Source: CBDCCT01 sp965214995
GTDB lineage: Bacteria; Deinococcota; Deinococci; Deinococcales; Trueperaceae
Assembly (NCBI GenBank): GCA_965214995.1
Contig: CBDCCT010000002.1
Coordinates: 4,030,001-4,094,000 of the forward strand
Length of the DNA stretch: 64,000 bases
Direction: 5' to 3'
Below are positions 62,122-64,000 of the stretch, in pieces; position 1 is the first letter of the stretch; each line of letters begins with the position of its first letter. The position numbers were made by a program, and so were the translations under genes. The notes under the pieces are model-generated. The model made no database searches, was not told where the DNA came from, and saw only the letters and a list, made by a program, of their open reading frames with translations.

Positions 62122-64000
62122 CACATCCCCCCGAAAAGTCCCGGCAAGACGTTGACAAACCAAGGGACGTACGTGACCAACAAGAGCACCACCAGCATCA
62201 CAGGCCAAAGAAAAAGCATCGCCCGGCTCGCCTGCTCGATGCGGATGCCCCCGATGGCGCAGCCCACAAAAAGCGCCGTGCCGACCGGCGGCGTGGTGAG
62301 GCCCAACCCCAAGTTCATGAGCAGCACGATGCCGAAATGTACCGGGCTCATGTTGATGGGGTCCGCGGTGACGATAGGCAAAAGCACGGGCGTCAGGATG
62401 AGAATGAGGGGAGCCATGTCCATGATGGCGCCCAGCAGGAGCAGCAACACATTAATCATCAGCAGCAGCAAGACGGGGTTGTTGGTGAGCTCGAGCATCC
62501 CAGAAGCGAGCGCCCCCGGAATCCGCAAGTAAGCCATAAGCCACGCGAACGCGCTCGCCGCCGCGATGAGGAAGATCACGATGGCGATGGTGCGCACCGA
62601 CTGGAGTGTGGCGGCCCAAAGCTTTGAGGGGGGCAGCTCGCGGTACACGAGCGTCGCCACCAAAAAGGCCACCACCGTGCCGATGGCCGCCGCCTCGGTG
62701 GCGGTAAACCACCCGAAAGCAATACCGCCGACGATGATGAGCCCGACGGCCAGACCCGGCACCGCGGCGAGCATAATCCGCAAACTTTCGTTAAGCGGGG
62801 GCCGCGCGTCGGTGGGGTAGCCGCGCCTGAGCGCGAGCACGTACGAGGCCGCCATTAAACCTAAGCCAATCATAACGCCAGGCACGTAGCCCCCCAAAAA
62901 GAGCGCGCCGATGGAGACCCCGCCCGCCGCGAGGGAATAGATCACCGCGTTGTGCGAGGGCGGGATGATGAGCCCCTGCGTCGAACTCGCCACGGTGATG
63001 CCTACGCTAAAGTCGGTGTCGTAACCCTCCTTTTTCATCATCGGAATAAGAATCGAGCCGTTGGCGCTCACGTCCGCCACCGCCGAGCCCGACGCGCCGC
63101 CGAAAAGCATCGACGAGACGACGTTGACCATCGCCAGGCCGCCGCGTAAGGGGCCGACGAGCACGCGCGCGAAGTCCACCAATCGCTGCGCAATGCCCCC
63201 TTCCGCCATAATCTGCCCCGCGAGGATAAAAAAGGGAATCGCCAAGAGCGGCGTCGAGTTGATGCCGTTCGCCATGCGCTGCGCGACGATTAGGGGCGGC
63301 AGCCCCAAGTTGAACGCGGTAAGCAGACTCGCCAGACCCAGCGCGACGGCGATGGGAACGCCCAGCACGAGCAGCAGCGCGAGCGAGCCGAGGAGCAAGC
63401 CGACGGGGCTCATCAGCGTCTCCCAGCCGAGCAGCGCGACGCTGCCGACGACGAAAAGCACGCCGATGGTTAAAAGCGCGCCGCGTAGGAGCGGGTTGCG
63501 CCGCGGCGTCACCGCGGTTTCAGCCTTTGTGCGCGTTTCTATTGCGTTTTCTGCACCAAACCGAAACGCGTTGCGCAGCGCGTAAAAAGCGATGAGAGCG
63601 CCGCCTAAGGGAATGCCCACGTACATCCAGCCGATGGGCAGCTTGGTGGCGGAAAACGTTTGCGACATGGTGCGGCTGCTTAGTTCCGCGCCGTACCAGA
63701 CGAGGTAAACGCCAAAGCCCGCGACGAGCGCCCAGACCGCGTAGGTTAGAAAGCGCTGCACTCGAGGCCGCAGGAGCCGCGTCACCACGTCCACCGACAG
63801 GTGTTCGCCCGCGCGGATGGCTAAGCCGCTGCCCAGCATGGAGAGCCAGACCATCAGAATGAGACTCGTCTCCTCCGTCCAGCGCGGCACGCGCATCCCC
63901 GGCAGGTAGCGCGCCAGCACCTGCCAGGAGATGATGAGGACGACGCCCAAAAGGAGCGTGGCGGTGAGCGCGCGGACCAGGGTGGTGAAGCGGTGCTCGA
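62121..64000 (-). CDS. TRAP transporter permease, DctQ-DctM fusion (5' end cut by window)
   Basis: At least 626 residues visible, the start lying beyond 64000 (the frame continues to the edge). The first 150 are a DctQ-like small subunit (ARYLPGMRVPRWTEETSLILMVWLSMLGSGLAIRAGEHLSVDVV). The rest is the DctM channel with about 12 spans: NGINSTPLLAIPFFILAGQIMAEGGIAQRLVDFA, MVNVVSSMLFGGASGSAVADVSANGS, SQG-LIIPPSHNAVIY, PVHFGIVLLMNLGLGLTTPPVGTALFVGCAIG. Sodium-driven uptake of a dicarboxylate or other anion with a periplasmic binding protein, which is not in view. Fused QM arrangements are known for this family. Confidence 0.9.
   Translation of the reverse strand, partial: EHRFTTLVRALTATLLLGVVLIISWQVLARYLPGMRVPRWTEETSLILMVWLSMLGSGLAIRAGEHLSVDVVTRLLRPRVQRFLTYAVWALVAGFGVYLVWYGAELSSRTMSQTFSATKLPIGWMYVGIPLGGALIAFYALRNAFRFGAENAIETRTKAETAVTPRRNPLLRGALLTIGVLFVVGSVALLGWETLMSPVGLLLGSLALLLVLGVPIAVALGLASLLTAFNLGLPPLIVAQRMANGINSTPLLAIPFFILAGQIMAEGGIAQRLVDFARVLVGPLRGGLAMVNVVSSMLFGGASGSAVADVSANGSILIPMMKKEGYDTDFSVGITVASSTQGLIIPPSHNAVIYSLAAGGVSIGALFLGGYVPGVMIGLGLMAASYVLALRRGYPTDARPPLNESLRIMLAAVPGLAVGLIIVGGIAFGWFTATEAAAIGTVVAFLVATLVYRELPPSKLWAATLQSVRTIAIVIFLIAAASAFAWLMAYLRIPGALASGMLELTNNPVLLLLMINVLLLLLGAIMDMAPLILILTPVLLPIVTADPINMSPVHFGIVLLMNLGLGLTTPPVGTALFVGCAIGGIRIEQASRAMLFLWPVMLVVLLLVTYVPWFVNVLPGLFGGM

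Overview
The window is GC-rich, densely coded bacterial chromosome. It looks like a deep-branching member of the Deinococcota, with a Truepera-like bacterium as my best guess. That placement is inference: it rests on protein character, on many genes whose start codon sits 5-8 bases after a TAnnnT -10 box (leaderless style, common in Deinococcus), and on mreD-PBP2-minC gene order. The palindrome CTCGAG is scattered everywhere, about four per kilobase in the two kilobases I counted, like an iterated genomic signature.

Left part (1-16 kb): rsmJ (cut by the window edge), a class III aminotransferase, a divergent regulator/MFS pair, a Phd/PIN toxin-antitoxin module whose toxin seems to start at AUU, secA, pyrF, a PHP phosphoesterase, an alpha/beta hydrolase, a patatin-like lipase, and valS under a well-formed T-box leader. 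From 16 to 24 kb the region is eroded: an IS630 remnant, secreted and small proteins, a BTAD/AAA regulator, an IS5-family tail fused onto a kinase pseudogene with two amber stops, isoaspartyl peptidase, and a GH13 gene broken by one missing base. From 24 to 36 kb are mreD-PBP2-minC, acyl-CoA ligase, a cupredoxin plus Tat-exported molybdenum sulfite-oxidase-type enzyme, thiolase, metallophosphoesterase, moaA (which supplies the cofactor precursor for the molybdoenzyme) and an M14 carboxypeptidase.

36-48.6 kb is a tRNA-anchored integration hotspot. An integrase remnant abuts tRNA-Pro(GGG). Beyond it lies an 11.5-kb integrative element bounded by 54-bp perfect direct repeats of the 3' part of tRNA-Val(GAC) (36843-36896 and 48373-48426), with paired ATAGGGGTCAA repeats just inside both ends. 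It carries a zinc-finger gene, a five-gene cassette joined by 4-base stop/start overlaps (excisionase-like HTH, a Cys-rich 62-aa protein, a primase-polymerase/DUF3987 replication protein, a repeat-bearing protein, a second HTH), coiled-coil and zinc-finger small proteins, an HTH-antitoxin/RelE toxin pair, a membrane-anchored coiled-coil orphan, an XRE regulator with palindromic operators, and a frameshifted tyrosine integrase. No capsid, tail or conjugation genes are visible, so it resembles a satellite or mobilisable island.

Right part (48.5-64 kb): tRNA-Cys, dnaE, a minus-strand cluster (large BTAD/AAA/TPR regulator, secreted protein, His-rich membrane protein, DUF1326 pseudogene, bicovalent-FAD oxidoreductase), gyrB, a WGxxG-CTERM-type surface protein behind a CRP-type palindrome, and a DctQM-type TRAP permease cut by the right edge.
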